Below, in pieces: positions 1-9,810 of a DNA stretch of 50,754 nucleotides. A program made the position numbers and the translations under genes. Position 1 is the first letter of the stretch, and the number at the start of each line of letters is the position of its first letter. The stretch covers positions 1 through 50,754 of the forward strand of contig VAXB01000028.1 in the NCBI GenBank assembly GCA_005883995.1, given 5' to 3'. The notes under the pieces are model-generated. The model did not search any database and was not told where the DNA came from. It was given only the letters and a program-made list of their open reading frames with translations. This stretch comes from Actinomycetota bacterium (lineage in GTDB: Bacteria > Actinomycetota > Thermoleophilia > Gaiellales > Gaiellaceae).

Positions 1-1
1 C

Positions 2-613
2 GTGCCCTCCGGCGCCGAGTGCGGACGGTTCGCCGATGTCGCCTCACGCGGCCGGCCGCGGATGATCATCGGTGACGAACGGCCCGTGACCGAGCTCTGG
101 GCCGCGCTCCGCGAGCGCATGCCGGCGCCGCGTGACGATCGCCCGCGCCAGCCGGTCTACGCGATCGACGCGCCGCCGGATCCGGGCGACACCGGCCTCC
201 GCCCGGCGGTCGCGGACGACTTCGAGCTGCTCGTCCCGGCGTGCGCCGCCGCGCACGAGGAGGAGATAGGCGCCGATCCGCTCGCGCGCGACGCGGAGGG
301 GTTCCGCTGGCGCACCCGCGCACAGATCGAAGAGGGACGATCGTGGATCTGGCGTGACGGCGACACGATCCTGTTCAAGGCGGAGGCGTCCGCGTGGACG
401 CCGTCGGCGGTGCAGTTGCAGCAGGTATGGGTCGACCCGCCGGCGCGGAACAAGGGGTACGCGCAGCGTGCGCTTCGTGACCTGATCCGGCTGCTGCTCG
501 AACGCGTTCCGGTCGTCTGTCTCTTCGTCCGTGCGGAGAACGCGCCCGCGATCCATGTCTACGAACTTGTGGGCATGCAGCGGGACGGCTCGTACCGGTC
601 GCTGATCTTTTGA
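2..613 (+). CDS. GNAT family N-acetyltransferase (DUF4081-like N-terminus), probably truncated at window edge
   Basis: C-terminal acetyl-CoA-binding-like segment VQLQQVWVDPPARNKGYAQRALRDLIRLLLERVPVVCLFVRAENAPAIHVYELVGMQ; reading frame open to window start. Confidence 0.75.
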   Translation: MPSGAECGRFADVASRGRPRMIIGDERPVTELWAALRERMPAPRDDRPRQPVYAIDAPPDPGDTGLRPAVADDFELLVPACAAAHEEEIGADPLARDAEGFRWRTRAQIEEGRSWIWRDGDTILFKAEASAWTPSAVQLQQVWVDPPARNKGYAQRALRDLIRLLLERVPVVCLFVRAENAPAIHVYELVGMQRDGSYRSLIF

Positions 614-751
614 GGCGGTTGCTCGGGCTGGCGGCGGTCGTCTGGATCGGCCGTTGGGCCGCGGGCGAGGTCGCGATGGCGATCGGAAAGAGGCAGCCGC
701 CCTCGAACGGGTGATGAAGACGCGGCGCATGCGCGGCCGACAAATGGGGCG

Positions 752-1222
752 ATGAAGCCCCGCATCACTGCGGCAGCGGGTCTCGTCTCTGCGGTCCTCG
801 TCCTGGGCGCTCTGATGCTGTTCGTGGGCGGGACCGGACAGGCGCAGACGGTGCATGTCTGCTCACCGACCGACCGCCAGTTCATCGGCGTAGCGCAGCT
901 GAACATGGCCTCGTTGAGCTCGGCGTCCGAGGACTTCCTCCGGGGCGGGGCGAAGCCGGCCTCGGTGATCGACGTCGCGACGCAGTCGCTCCAGAACGTC
1001 CAGCGCACCCATCCGGAGGATCCGTCGCTCACGAAGACCCGCGCGATCCTCGGCGCGATGTTCGTCGAGTACGGTAAGGCGATCCGCGCCGACGCGAAGC
1101 ACAAGGATCCGGGCACGTACATCTATCGCGCGTACGGGCTCGCGAATTTCGCGCACGACGTGCTCGCGCAGGCGCAGCGCCCGCTCGAGCAGCGCGGCTG
1201 CGACGTCTCGCCGCTCCTGTAG
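752..1222 (+). CDS. Hypothetical secreted or membrane-anchored protein
   Basis: N-terminal hydrophobic signal MKPRITAAAGLVSAVLVLGALMLFVGGTGQAQ; no recognised domain. Confidence 0.55.
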   Translation: MKPRITAAAGLVSAVLVLGALMLFVGGTGQAQTVHVCSPTDRQFIGVAQLNMASLSSASEDFLRGGAKPASVIDVATQSLQNVQRTHPEDPSLTKTRAILGAMFVEYGKAIRADAKHKDPGTYIYRAYGLANFAHDVLAQAQRPLEQRGCDVSPLL

Positions 1223-1238
1223 GCGCGAGAATGCGGCC

Positions 1239-2210
1239 GTGCAGACGGCCGAGCTCAGGGAACGCGTCGAGAGGTTCATCCGCGCGCGCGGGCTGATCGC
1301 TCCCGGCGGCGACGTCACGGTCCTCGTTTCCGGTGGTGCCGACTCGACATGCCTCTGGCACGTGTTGCGGGCCCTCGGCTACCGGGTGTCGGCCCTGCAC
1401 GTCGACCACGGGCTCCGCGGCGACGAGTCGGCGGCCGACGCGCTGTTCTGTGCCGCGCGCTTCGGCGCTACGGTCGTCGACGGCCGCGGCGGGCGCACCG
1501 AGGAGGAATTGCGCGAGATTCGCTATTCGTTCTCGAAGGATTGCCTGCGTGCGACGGGCCACACGGCGAGCGACCAGATCGAGACCGTCCTCTACCGGAT
1601 CGCGGCGAGCGGCGTTCCGAAGGGGATCAAGGTCAGGCGCGAAGATGGCGTCGTCCGGCCGCTCCTCGAGCTGTGGCGTGACGAGACCGAGGCGTACTGC
1701 CGCGCGGAAGGGCTCGCGTTTCGCGTCGACAGCTCGAATGCGGCGACGAAGCGGGGCGTGATCCGCGCGCAGATCCTGCCGCTGCTGCGCGAGCTGCATC
1801 CCGCAGCGGAGCAGAACCTGCTCCGACTCGCGGAGGAGCGGCCGTCGCGCCTCGCGCAGCTGCTCGATGCACGGCGCGGATCGAAGCGCCTCGACCTCGG
1901 CAACGGCCTCACCGCGGTGCGCGAGTACGACCGTGTCTGGCTCGAGCAGACACCCGTCTCGCTCGAGGGCGAGGTCGAGTGGGGAACATGGCGCATCGAG
2001 TCCGACCTGCCAGGCCTTAAGGTACGCGCGTGGCGCGCGGGCGACCGGCTCGCGGGGAGGAGCAAGAAGATCCAGGACGTGTTCGTGGACGCAAAGGTTC
2101 CGCGCTCGGACCGCGAGTCGTGGCCGCTTGTCGTGCGCGGCGACGAAGTCGTTGCCGTGCCCGGGATCGTCGACGCCGAAGGAGTGCGTGTACGGCGTGA
2201 ATCAAACTGA
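1239..2210 (+). CDS. tilS: tRNA(Ile)-lysidine synthetase
   Basis: PP-loop VLVSGGADSTCLWHVLRAL; followed by hpt and ftsH as in many bacteria; GTG start. Confidence 0.88.
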   Translation: MQTAELRERVERFIRARGLIAPGGDVTVLVSGGADSTCLWHVLRALGYRVSALHVDHGLRGDESAADALFCAARFGATVVDGRGGRTEEELREIRYSFSKDCLRATGHTASDQIETVLYRIAASGVPKGIKVRREDGVVRPLLELWRDETEAYCRAEGLAFRVDSSNAATKRGVIRAQILPLLRELHPAAEQNLLRLAEERPSRLAQLLDARRGSKRLDLGNGLTAVREYDRVWLEQTPVSLEGEVEWGTWRIESDLPGLKVRAWRAGDRLAGRSKKIQDVFVDAKVPRSDRESWPLVVRGDEVVAVPGIVDAEGVRVRRESN

Positions 2211-2763
2211 GCTCGAGCGGGGCGTCGGCGAGGTCCTCATCGAGGAGGACACGCTCCGTGCGCGCGTCGAGGAGCTCGGCGAGGAGATCTCGCGCGACTA
2301 CGCCGGCCGAGAGCCGCTGCTGATCGGCGTCCTCAAGGGCGCCGTGTTCTTCATGGCCGACCTGATGCGGCAGCTGACGGTGCCATGCGAGGTCGACTTC
2401 ATGGCGATCTCCAGTTACGGCGCCTCGACCGACAGCTCGGGCGTCGTTCGGATCCTCAAGGACCTGGACATCAACATCGAGGGCCGGGACGTCCTCGTCG
2501 TCGAGGACATCATCGACTCGGGCCTGACGCTCTCCTACCTGATGCGGAATCTCGAGTCGCGCGAGCCGGCGAGCCTGGAGGTCTGCGCCCTCTTGACCAA
2601 GCCGGAGCGGCGAGAGATCGACGTGCCGGTGCGCTACATCGGCTTCGAGATCCCGAACCGCTTCGTGATCGGCTACGGCCTCGATTTCGGTGAGCGATAC
2701 AGGAATCTGCCGTACGTCGGCGTACTCGATCCCAACCTGGTGGAGGGCCCACAGCCGGGGTAA
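2188..2763 (+). CDS. hpt: Hypoxanthine phosphoribosyltransferase
   Basis: PRPP motif VLVVEDIIDSGLTLSYL, GVLKGAVFFMADL; start codon (GTG 2188 or 2197) overlaps tilS end. Confidence 0.93.
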   Translation: MYGVNQTELERGVGEVLIEEDTLRARVEELGEEISRDYAGREPLLIGVLKGAVFFMADLMRQLTVPCEVDFMAISSYGASTDSSGVVRILKDLDINIEGRDVLVVEDIIDSGLTLSYLMRNLESREPASLEVCALLTKPERREIDVPVRYIGFEIPNRFVIGYGLDFGERYRNLPYVGVLDPNLVEGPQPG

Positions 2764-2823
2764 ACCCCCTATTCAGGGGCATGTAGCTCAAACCGACGCT
2801 GCTACCCTGCCGAAAGAGGTTTA

Positions 2824-4782
2824 GTGAACCGCTTCTTCCGCAGCGCGCTCTTCCCCCTCGTCATCATCGCGGCCCTCGTCTGGCTCGCGCTGCAGACGCT
2901 CGGCGGCCATGGCCAAAAGAGCGCCAGCCGGACGACCTCCCAGTTCATCAGCCAGGTGAAGAGCGACCCGACCGGGATCAATTCGGTCGTGATCGACCCG
3001 AACAAGCACAAGTTCAACGTCAAGCTGCAGGACAACACGAAGTACTCCGTCCACTACGCCAGCGACCAGGCCGAGGCGCAGGTGGAGCAACAGATGCAGA
3101 AGGCGAACGTCGTGTACGACTCGAAGGGCACCGGATCGTCGCCCTGGTGGTCGATCCTGACGTCGCTCCTGCCGTTCGTGCTGCTGTTCGGGTTCTGGAT
3201 CTTCCTGATGAACCAGGTGCAGGGCGGTGGGTCGAAGGTGATGTCCTTCGGCAAGTCGCGCGCGAAGCGGATGACGCCCGACTCGCCGAAGATCGGCTTC
3301 AAGGACGTCGCGGGCGTCGAGGAGGCGGTCGAGGAGCTGCAGGAGATCAAGGAGTTCCTCGAGAACCCGAAGAAGTTCCAGGCGCTCGGCGCGCGCATTC
3401 CGAAGGGCGTGCTGCTGTACGGGCCGCCTGGTACCGGTAAGACGCTGCTCGCGCGCGCGGTCGCCGGCGAGGCCGGGGTTCCGTTCTTCTCCATTTCCGG
3501 CTCGGACTTCGTCGAGATGTTCGTCGGTGTCGGCGCGTCCCGCGTGCGCGACCTCTTCGAGCAGGCGAAGCAGGCGTCGCCGTGCATCGTGTTCATGGAC
3601 GAGATCGATGCTGTCGGCCGTCACCGCGGCGCGGGCCTCGGCGGCGGGCACGACGAGCGCGAGCAGACGCTGAACCAGCTCCTCGTCGAGATGGACGGGT
3701 TCGAGCTGAAGGACAACATCATCTTGATCGCGGCGACGAACCGCCCCGACATCCTCGACCCGGCGCTGCTGCGTCCGGGCCGCTTCGATCGTCAGATCGT
3801 GGTCGACCGGCCCGACCGGAACGGCCGCAAGAAGATCCTCGAGGTGCACTCGAAGGGCAAGCCGCTGGCGCCGGAGATCGACCTCGACACGCTCGCCGCC
3901 GGAACGCCCGGCTTCACCGGTGCCGACCTCGCGAACCTCGTCAACGAGGCCGCGTTGCTCGCGGCGCGCCGCGGAAAGAAGACGATCGAGCAGGACGAGC
4001 TCGAGGAAGGGATCATGCGCGTGATCGCCGGCCCGGAGAAGAAGACGCGGCTCTTCTCGGAGGAGGAGCGCCGGATCACCGCGTACCACGAGCTCGGCCA
4101 CGCGATCGTCGGGCATTTCCTCGATCAGGAGTCCGACGTCCACAAGATCTCGATCATCGGCCGTGGTCAGGCGCTCGGGTACACGATCTCACTGCCGCGT
4201 GAGGACCGCTACCTCACGACCAAGGCGAACCTGATGGCGAGCCTGGCGATGACGCTCGGCGGGCGCGCGGCCGAGGAGATCGTCTTCAACGAAGTCACGA
4301 CCGGCGCGGCGAACGACCTCGAGAAGGTCACGCACACGGCGAAGCAGATGATCATGCGCTTCGGCATGAGTGAGCAGCTCGGCCCGCGCGTCCTCGGCCG
4401 CGGCCACGACCAGCCTTTCCTCGGTCGCGACTATGGTGCCGAGGCCGACTACTCCGAAGAGATCGCGCGCGAGATCGACGACGAGATCCGCCGGATCATC
4501 GAAGAGGCCCACGAGACGGCGACCCAGGTGCTGCGCGACCACATGGACGAGCTGCACCGGGTCTCGATGCTCTTGATCGAGCGCGAGACGATCGACAAGG
4601 ACCAGTTCGAGCGCCTGCTCGCCGGCGAGGCGGAGGAGTCGGTGTTCCCGCCCGACGAAACGCCCGCCGAGCCGGAGGCTGCTCCGAGCGACGAGAAGCA
4701 GCGGAAGCCGCAGCCGAAGACGCGGCCGTTCCCGCTTCCCGGCGCGACGATGCAGCCGCCGCCGGATCCCGCCCAGAGCTAG
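2824..4782 (+). CDS. ftsH: ATP-dependent zinc metalloprotease FtsH
   Basis: Walker A GPPGTGKT, Walker [17 protein letters not shown] region, HELGH zinc motif, two N-terminal TM segments. Confidence 0.97.
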   Translation: MNRFFRSALFPLVIIAALVWLALQTLGGHGQKSASRTTSQFISQVKSDPTGINSVVIDPNKHKFNVKLQDNTKYSVHYASDQAEAQVEQQMQKANVVYDSKGTGSSPWWSILTSLLPFVLLFGFWIFLMNQVQGGGSKVMSFGKSRAKRMTPDSPKIGFKDVAGVEEAVEELQEIKEFLENPKKFQALGARIPKGVLLYGPPGTGKTLLARAVAGEAGVPFFSISGSDFVEMFVGVGASRVRDLFEQAKQASPCIVFMDEIDAVGRHRGAGLGGGHDEREQTLNQLLVEMDGFELKDNIILIAATNRPDILDPALLRPGRFDRQIVVDRPDRNGRKKILEVHSKGKPLAPEIDLDTLAAGTPGFTGADLANLVNEAALLAARRGKKTIEQDELEEGIMRVIAGPEKKTRLFSEEERRITAYHELGHAIVGHFLDQESDVHKISIIGRGQALGYTISLPREDRYLTTKANLMASLAMTLGGRAAEEIVFNEVTTGAANDLEKVTHTAKQMIMRFGMSEQLGPRVLGRGHDQPFLGRDYGAEADYSEEIAREIDDEIRRIIEEAHETATQVLRDHMDELHRVSMLLIERETIDKDQFERLLAGEAEESVFPPDETPAEPEAAPSDEKQRKPQPKTRPFPLPGATMQPPPDPAQS

Positions 4783-4810
4783 CGCTCTCCCGCCGCCCTC
4801 GCTGGCGTCC

Positions 4811-4980
4811 AAGGCATGAGTGCCTGACCCTTTTTCTTGCGTCAGGCGCTTTCGCGCGTCTGACCCTCGGCCTCGTTGGCGCCCAAGGCATGAGTGCCTG
4901 ACCCTTTTTCTTGCGTCAGGCGCTTTCGCGCGTCTGACCCTCGGCCTCGTTGGCGCCCAAGGCATGAGTGCCTGACCCTT
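4811..4980. repeat. 74-bp tandem direct repeat (2 full copies plus partial third)
   Basis: Unit AAGGCATGAGTGCCTGACCCTTTTTCTTGCGTCAGGCGCTTTCGCGCGTCTGACCCTCGGCCTCGTTGGCGCCC at 4811-4884 and 4885-4958; third copy starts 4959. Each unit contains the inverted repeat GCCTGAC/GTCAGGC. Confidence 0.9.
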
Positions 4981-5037
4981 TCTTTTGGGTCAGGGCACTT
5001 TTTCGCGCCTCGCCTCGGCCGGCAGTCCGAGCGTCGA

Positions 5038-5076
5038 AAAGGGTCAGACCCGAAGAAGAAGAGGGTCTGACCCTCG
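5038..5076. repeat. Dispersed intergenic hairpin element, copy A
   Basis: Perfect 11-bp inverted repeat GGGTCAGACCC (5041-5051) / GGGTCTGACCC (5063-5073); similar copy at ~41866-41942. Confidence 0.85.
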
Positions 5077-5111
5077 GCCTCGTTGAGGTGCAACGCATTG
5101 TTCGCGCGCCG

Positions 5112-6866
5112 TCAGGCGCCCGCGGCTGCGAGGCCTGCTTGCCACGACGCCCAGAGACGCGCGTAGCGGTCGCCCTGCTCCACGAGCTCGTCGTGCGAGG
5201 CCACTTCGACGACTTTGCCGTGCTCCATCACGACGACGCGGTCGGCGCGCTCTGCGGTCGACAGGCGATGCGCGATCGTGACGACCGCGCGGCCTTCGGC
5301 GACCGCCGCGAGCGCCGACTCGACCGCGGCTTCGGTCGCGGGATCGAGGCTCGAGGTTGCTTCGTCGAGGACGATCACGGCAGGATCGGCGAGGGCGATG
5401 CGCGCGATCCCGACGAGCTGTCGCTCGCCTGCGGAAAGGCGCAGGCCGCGCGTCTGCACATCGGTCTCGAGACCGTCCGGCAGCAGTTCGAAGCGGTCGA
5501 GTGCACCGATCGTGCGCAGGGCGCGCCGGACGTCGTCGTCACTCGCGTCCGGGTGCGCGAGGCGGACGTTGTCCGCGAGCGTCCCGCTGAACAAATGCCC
5601 CTCCTGCGGCAGCATCACGATCCGCCGGTGCAGCGACGGCAATGTCGCGTCGCGTAGGTCGACGCCACCGAGCCGGAGCGTTCCCTTCTGCGGGTCGTAC
5701 TGCCGCGTCAGCAGCTTCCCGAGCGTCGACTTGCCCGCGCCCGTGGCACCGACGAGCGCCACGTGCTCTCCCGCCGCGAAGCTCAGCGTCACGTCGTGCA
5801 CAACCGGCCGCGCGGCGTCGTATCCGAACGTCACGCCCTGGAGGTCGAGCGCACCCTCGAGCGGGAGCTCGACCGCATCCGGCCTCTCCACGATCGCGTT
5901 CGGCGCCTCGAGCAGCCCGACGACCTTCCCGAGCGCAGCGAGGCCTTGCCTGAACTCGCCGAGCCATTCGGTGAACCGGGAGATCGGGTCGAACAGCTGC
6001 ACGAGGTAGAGGACGAAGGCCGTCACGGTTCCGATCGACACGCTGCCGTTCCGGTACATCTGCGCCGCGACGAGCAGCACCACGATCAGCGCGGTCGCCT
6101 GTGCAAGCGGCAAGAACGCGAACAGCCGGATGTTCACGAACGACGCGCGCCGCCACGCTGTCACCTGTGCCTGGCTCCGCGGCTCGTACCGGTCGAGCGT
6201 TCGCTTCTCGCGGCGGAACGCCTGAACGACCCGGACTCCCGCCAGCCCCTCCTGGACGGCCGTCAGCGTCTCCGCGACCCGGTCTCTGATCGCGTGGTAG
6301 ACGCGCCCGGCGCTGTGGTGGAAGCTCCAGCTCGACACGATCAGGATCGGCAGCGCGACGAGCGCGACTGCGGCCAGCTTCGGCGAGAGGAAGAGGAGCG
6401 CGGCGATCGTCAGCACGATCTGGAGCGCGCTCCCGACGATCTCGACGAGCGCTTCGCGGACGAGCTCCGTCAGCGACTGCACGTCGGAGGTGAGCCGCGA
6501 CACGAGCAGGCCGGCCCGCTCTTGCTCGAAGAAGCCGAGCGGCAGGTCCTTCAGCTTGTCGAACGCGCTCCGGCGGAGCGCGTCGAGGAAGCGCTCACCC
6601 GCGGACGCCGCGAACAGCACCTGAGCCCGAACCGCGAATGGCTTCACGAGCGCGAGGCCGAGGAAGACGAGAGCCGCGACATCGAGCGCGTGGTACGAGT
6701 GTTTCTTGATCCCGGCGTCGACCGCGTAGCGGACGAGCGCAGGGCCGGCGAGTGTGATCAGCGTCGAGATGACAACGGCCGCGCCGGCCGCCGCGTACCG
6801 ACCGCGCACCGGGCGCGCGAGTCGACGCGTGTGCCGCAGCACCGTCTTCGTCGAGGCGCGCTCCAC
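5112..6866 (-). CDS. ABC exporter, fused permease/ATPase subunit 2
   Basis: Walker A GATGAGKST, signature-like LSAGE, LDEATSSLD, N-terminal TM region; GTG start at 6866 overlaps upstream gene stop. Confidence 0.9.
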   Translation of the reverse strand: MERASTKTVLRHTRRLARPVRGRYAAAGAAVVISTLITLAGPALVRYAVDAGIKKHSYHALDVAALVFLGLALVKPFAVRAQVLFAASAGERFLDALRRSAFDKLKDLPLGFFEQERAGLLVSRLTSDVQSLTELVREALVEIVGSALQIVLTIAALLFLSPKLAAVALVALPILIVSSWSFHHSAGRVYHAIRDRVAETLTAVQEGLAGVRVVQAFRREKRTLDRYEPRSQAQVTAWRRASFVNIRLFAFLPLAQATALIVVLLVAAQMYRNGSVSIGTVTAFVLYLVQLFDPISRFTEWLGEFRQGLAALGKVVGLLEAPNAIVERPDAVELPLEGALDLQGVTFGYDAARPVVHDVTLSFAAGEHVALVGATGAGKSTLGKLLTRQYDPQKGTLRLGGVDLRDATLPSLHRRIVMLPQEGHLFSGTLADNVRLAHPDASDDDVRRALRTIGALDRFELLPDGLETDVQTRGLRLSAGERQLVGIARIALADPAVIVLDEATSSLDPATEAAVESALAAVAEGRAVVTIAHRLSTAERADRVVVMEHGKVVEVASHDELVEQGDRYARLWASWQAGLAAAGA

Positions 6867-8614
6867 TACGCCGCCGCCTCTTCCAGTGCGAGCAGCGTCC
6901 GGTAGCGCGGGGAGGATCGCAGCAACTCCCCGTGCGTGCCCTGCTCGACGATTCGCCCACCTTCGAGCACGGCGACGCGGTCCGCGAGCGCGATCGTCGC
7001 CGGGCGGTGCGCGATCACGAGCGTCGTGCGCCCCTGCATGACGGTCGAGAGGGCCGCTCGGATCTCGTGCTCTTTGGTCGCGTCGACGGCAGACGTTGCG
7101 TCGTCGAGGACGAGCACCGAGGGATCGGCGAGGATCGCGCGCGCGATTGCGATCCGCTGCCGCTGCCCGCCGGAAAGCGAAAAGCCGCGTTCGCCGAGCA
7201 CCGTGTCGTAGCCGTCGGGAAGATCGGCGATGAACTCGGCGGCGCCCGCGAGGTCGGCCGCGCGCTCCACGTCGACGTCGCCAGCGTCCGGTCGCGCGAA
7301 CCGGATGTTTTCCCGCACGGTGTCGGTGAAGAGGAACGTCTCCTCGAACACCAGCGCGACCGCGCGCCGCACGTCCCCCAACCGGAGCTCCCGGACGTCG
7401 TGGCCGTCGATCAGCACTCGGCCGGATTCCGGGTCGTACAGGCGAGCGAGCAGGCCGGCGACGGTGCTCTTTCCCGAGCCCGTAGCGCCGACGAGTGCGA
7501 GCGACTCGCCGGCCGCCACCTCGAGGTCGAGCCCGTCGAGGACCGAGCGGTCGCCGTCGTGGCCGAAGCGAACCGACTCGAGCCGCACCGCTCCCGGCGT
7601 CCGCTCCTCGAGGTCTTTCGGGTGGCGCGGCTCGCGCAGTTGCGGCTCCGCCTCGAGGACTTCGCTGATGCGGGCGCTCGCCCCCAGAGCCTTCTGCAGC
7701 GTCGTGACTCGCTGGCCGAGGACGCGCATCGGCCACACGAGCATCGCGACGTACGCGTTGAACGCGACGAATGAGCCGAGGCTGAGATCGCCGGAGACGA
7801 CGCGTCGCCCACCGAGCCACAGGACCGCGAGCAGCCCGAGCAGCGGCAGCAGCTCGATCATCGGCATGAAGAGCGCGTCGAGCCGGGCGATGTCGAGAGC
7901 GCGGCCCATCACCGTGCCGCTGCGACGCGCGAACTCCGCCGCCAGTGGGTCACCTGCGCCGAGGCCCTTGACGACGCGGATCCCGGTCACCGTCTCCTCG
8001 ACGAGCGTCGCCGCTTCGCCCCACGCCTCCTGCAGTCGCTCGGTCCGCGCGTGGTAGCGGCGCGAATAGGCCCACGCGGCAATGCTGATCAGCGGCAGCG
8101 GGATGAGCACGACGAGCGCGAGCTGCCAGTCGATCAGGAGCAGGACGACCGCGACCGCGACGACGGTGAGCACGTAGCCGATCGTGTGACCGATCGAGTC
8201 CATCAGGCGAGCGACGTGCTCCGCATCCGACGACGCGCGGCTCATCAGCTCGCCCGGGCCGACGCGGTCGTGGTAGCTCGCGTCGAGGCGAAGTGCGTGG
8301 GCGAAGATCGCGTCGCGGACACGCGCGTCGGACCGCGAGCGGTTACCGATCGCATACACGTGCCGCACCGCGCCGGCGGTCATCTCGAGTAGCCCGACGG
8401 CGAACAGCGCGCCCAGCCAGATCAGCAGCGCGTGACGGTCGCGCGCGAGCACGCCGTGGTCGATCGCGTACTTGACCATCAACGGCGCCGCGACGGCAGC
8501 GACCTGCCACAGCAGGCCAGAGGCCGCGGCGCCGATCACGCCGTGCCGTTGCGAACGTATGACGGCGCGTACGAATCTCCACGCCGCGCGCCGCCGCGCG
8601 TCGTGTTCCCCCAT
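6866..8614 (-). CDS. ABC exporter, fused permease/ATPase subunit 1
   Basis: Walker A GATGSGKST, LSGGQRQRIAIARA, VLDDATSAVD, N-terminal ABC TM domain. Confidence 0.92.
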   Translation of the reverse strand: MGEHDARRRAAWRFVRAVIRSQRHGVIGAAASGLLWQVAAVAAPLMVKYAIDHGVLARDRHALLIWLGALFAVGLLEMTAGAVRHVYAIGNRSRSDARVRDAIFAHALRLDASYHDRVGPGELMSRASSDAEHVARLMDSIGHTIGYVLTVVAVAVVLLLIDWQLALVVLIPLPLISIAAWAYSRRYHARTERLQEAWGEAATLVEETVTGIRVVKGLGAGDPLAAEFARRSGTVMGRALDIARLDALFMPMIELLPLLGLLAVLWLGGRRVVSGDLSLGSFVAFNAYVAMLVWPMRVLGQRVTTLQKALGASARISEVLEAEPQLREPRHPKDLEERTPGAVRLESVRFGHDGDRSVLDGLDLEVAAGESLALVGATGSGKSTVAGLLARLYDPESGRVLIDGHDVRELRLGDVRRAVALVFEETFLFTDTVRENIRFARPDAGDVDVERAADLAGAAEFIADLPDGYDTVLGERGFSLSGGQRQRIAIARAILADPSVLVLDDATSAVDATKEHEIRAALSTVMQGRTTLVIAHRPATIALADRVAVLEGGRIVEQGTHGELLRSSPRYRTLLALEEAAA

Positions 8615-8632
8615 CCTTGAAAGTATCCGGCG

Positions 8633-9457
8633 GTGTCAAATCAGCGCCGACCGATCGAGATCCGGTTTCCGCGACCGTCGGTGATGGGCGTCGTCAACGT
8701 CACGCCGGACTCGTTCTCCGACGGTGGTGTCCACCTCGAGCCGGGCGCGGCCGTCGCAGCGGCCCGCGCGATGCTCGCGGACGGCGCCGCGATCGTCGAC
8801 ATCGGCGGCGAGTCGACGCGCCCCGGCTCCGAGGCCGTGTCCTCCGGCGAAGAGCTAGGGCGAGTCGAGCCTGTGCTCGAACGGCTCGGTGACGCTGCGG
8901 TCTCGATCGACACGGCGAAGGCAGCAGTCGCGCGGCGAGCGCTCGAGCTCGGCGCCGAGCTCGTCAACGACGTCACTGCGCTGCGCGCGGATCCCGACCT
9001 CGCAGGAGTGGTCGCCGACGCCGGTGCCTACGTCTGCCTGATGCACATGCAGGGCGAGCCGCGAACGATGCAACGGAATCCCACCTACGCCGATGTCGCC
9101 TCGGAGGTCGCGGCGTTCCTCGAAGGGCGGCTCCGCTTCGCGGTGGCGGCAGGGATTCGCGAGGACCACGTCTGCGTCGATCCCGGGATCGGCTTCGGCA
9201 AGACCGTCGAACAGAACTTCGAGCTCGTCCGGCGTCTCGATGTGCTGACGTCGCTCGGCCGGCCCGTGGTCGTCGGCTTCTCGCGCAAGAGCTCGCTCGG
9301 CCGCGTGGTCGGGGACCCGACCGCGAAGACGGGCTCGCTTGCGGCGAGCGTTGCGGCTGCAGTGGCAGCGTACGACCGCGGCGCGACGATCCTGCGGGTA
9401 CACGACGTTCGCGAGCATGTCGAAGCGTTGGCGGTCGCGGCCGCGGTCGGCGCATGA
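8633..9457 (+). CDS. folP: Dihydropteroate synthase
   Basis: MGVVNVTPDSFSDGG, DIGGESTRPGSE, DPGIGFGKT. Confidence 0.95.
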   Translation: MSNQRRPIEIRFPRPSVMGVVNVTPDSFSDGGVHLEPGAAVAAARAMLADGAAIVDIGGESTRPGSEAVSSGEELGRVEPVLERLGDAAVSIDTAKAAVARRALELGAELVNDVTALRADPDLAGVVADAGAYVCLMHMQGEPRTMQRNPTYADVASEVAAFLEGRLRFAVAAGIREDHVCVDPGIGFGKTVEQNFELVRRLDVLTSLGRPVVVGFSRKSSLGRVVGDPTAKTGSLAASVAAAVAAYDRGATILRVHDVREHVEALAVAAAVGA

Positions 9458-9810
9458 TCGAGGTCGAGCTTCGCGCGCTCGAGATCTTCGGGCGCCACGG
9501 CGTGACCGAGGCCGAGCGTCAACGCGGGCAGACGTTCCTCTACGACGTGAAGCTCGAGGTGTCGGACGCCGCGCTCTCGGACCGGCTCGAGGACGCGGTC
9601 GATTACGTCACAGTCGCGGAGTGCGTCCGGGAGGTATCCGACGCCCGTCCCTTCGCGTTGCTCGAGGCACTCGCTGGTGCGGTCGCCGACGAGATCGTCG
9701 CGCGCTTCTCGGGCGTGGCAGGTGTTCGCGTACGCGTGCGAAAGCGCGACGTCGCCCCCGCGGGCCTTGCCGTCGGGTGGACGGCGGCTACGGTCGTGCG
9801 GCGGACGTGA
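9454..9810 (+). CDS. folB: Dihydroneopterin aldolase
   Basis: FolB-like ELRALEIFGRHGVTEAERQRGQTFLYDV; 4-nt overlap with folP. Confidence 0.92.
   Translation: MIEVELRALEIFGRHGVTEAERQRGQTFLYDVKLEVSDAALSDRLEDAVDYVTVAECVREVSDARPFALLEALAGAVADEIVARFSGVAGVRVRVRKRDVAPAGLAVGWTAATVVRRT

Noticed and set aside
2821-4143. 440-aa ORF antisense to ftsH
   Set aside because: Shadow frame of ftsH, low-complexity composition, no domain.
4811-5080. Possible CRISPR array
   Set aside because: Copies are contiguous 74-bp tandem duplicates with no unique spacers and no adjacent cas genes.
4189-5098. Minus-strand ORFs over the 74-bp repeats (repeated RKRLTQEKGSGTHAL peptides)
   Set aside because: Peptide repetition is explained by the DNA repeat; ORFs overlap ftsH and lack start-site support.
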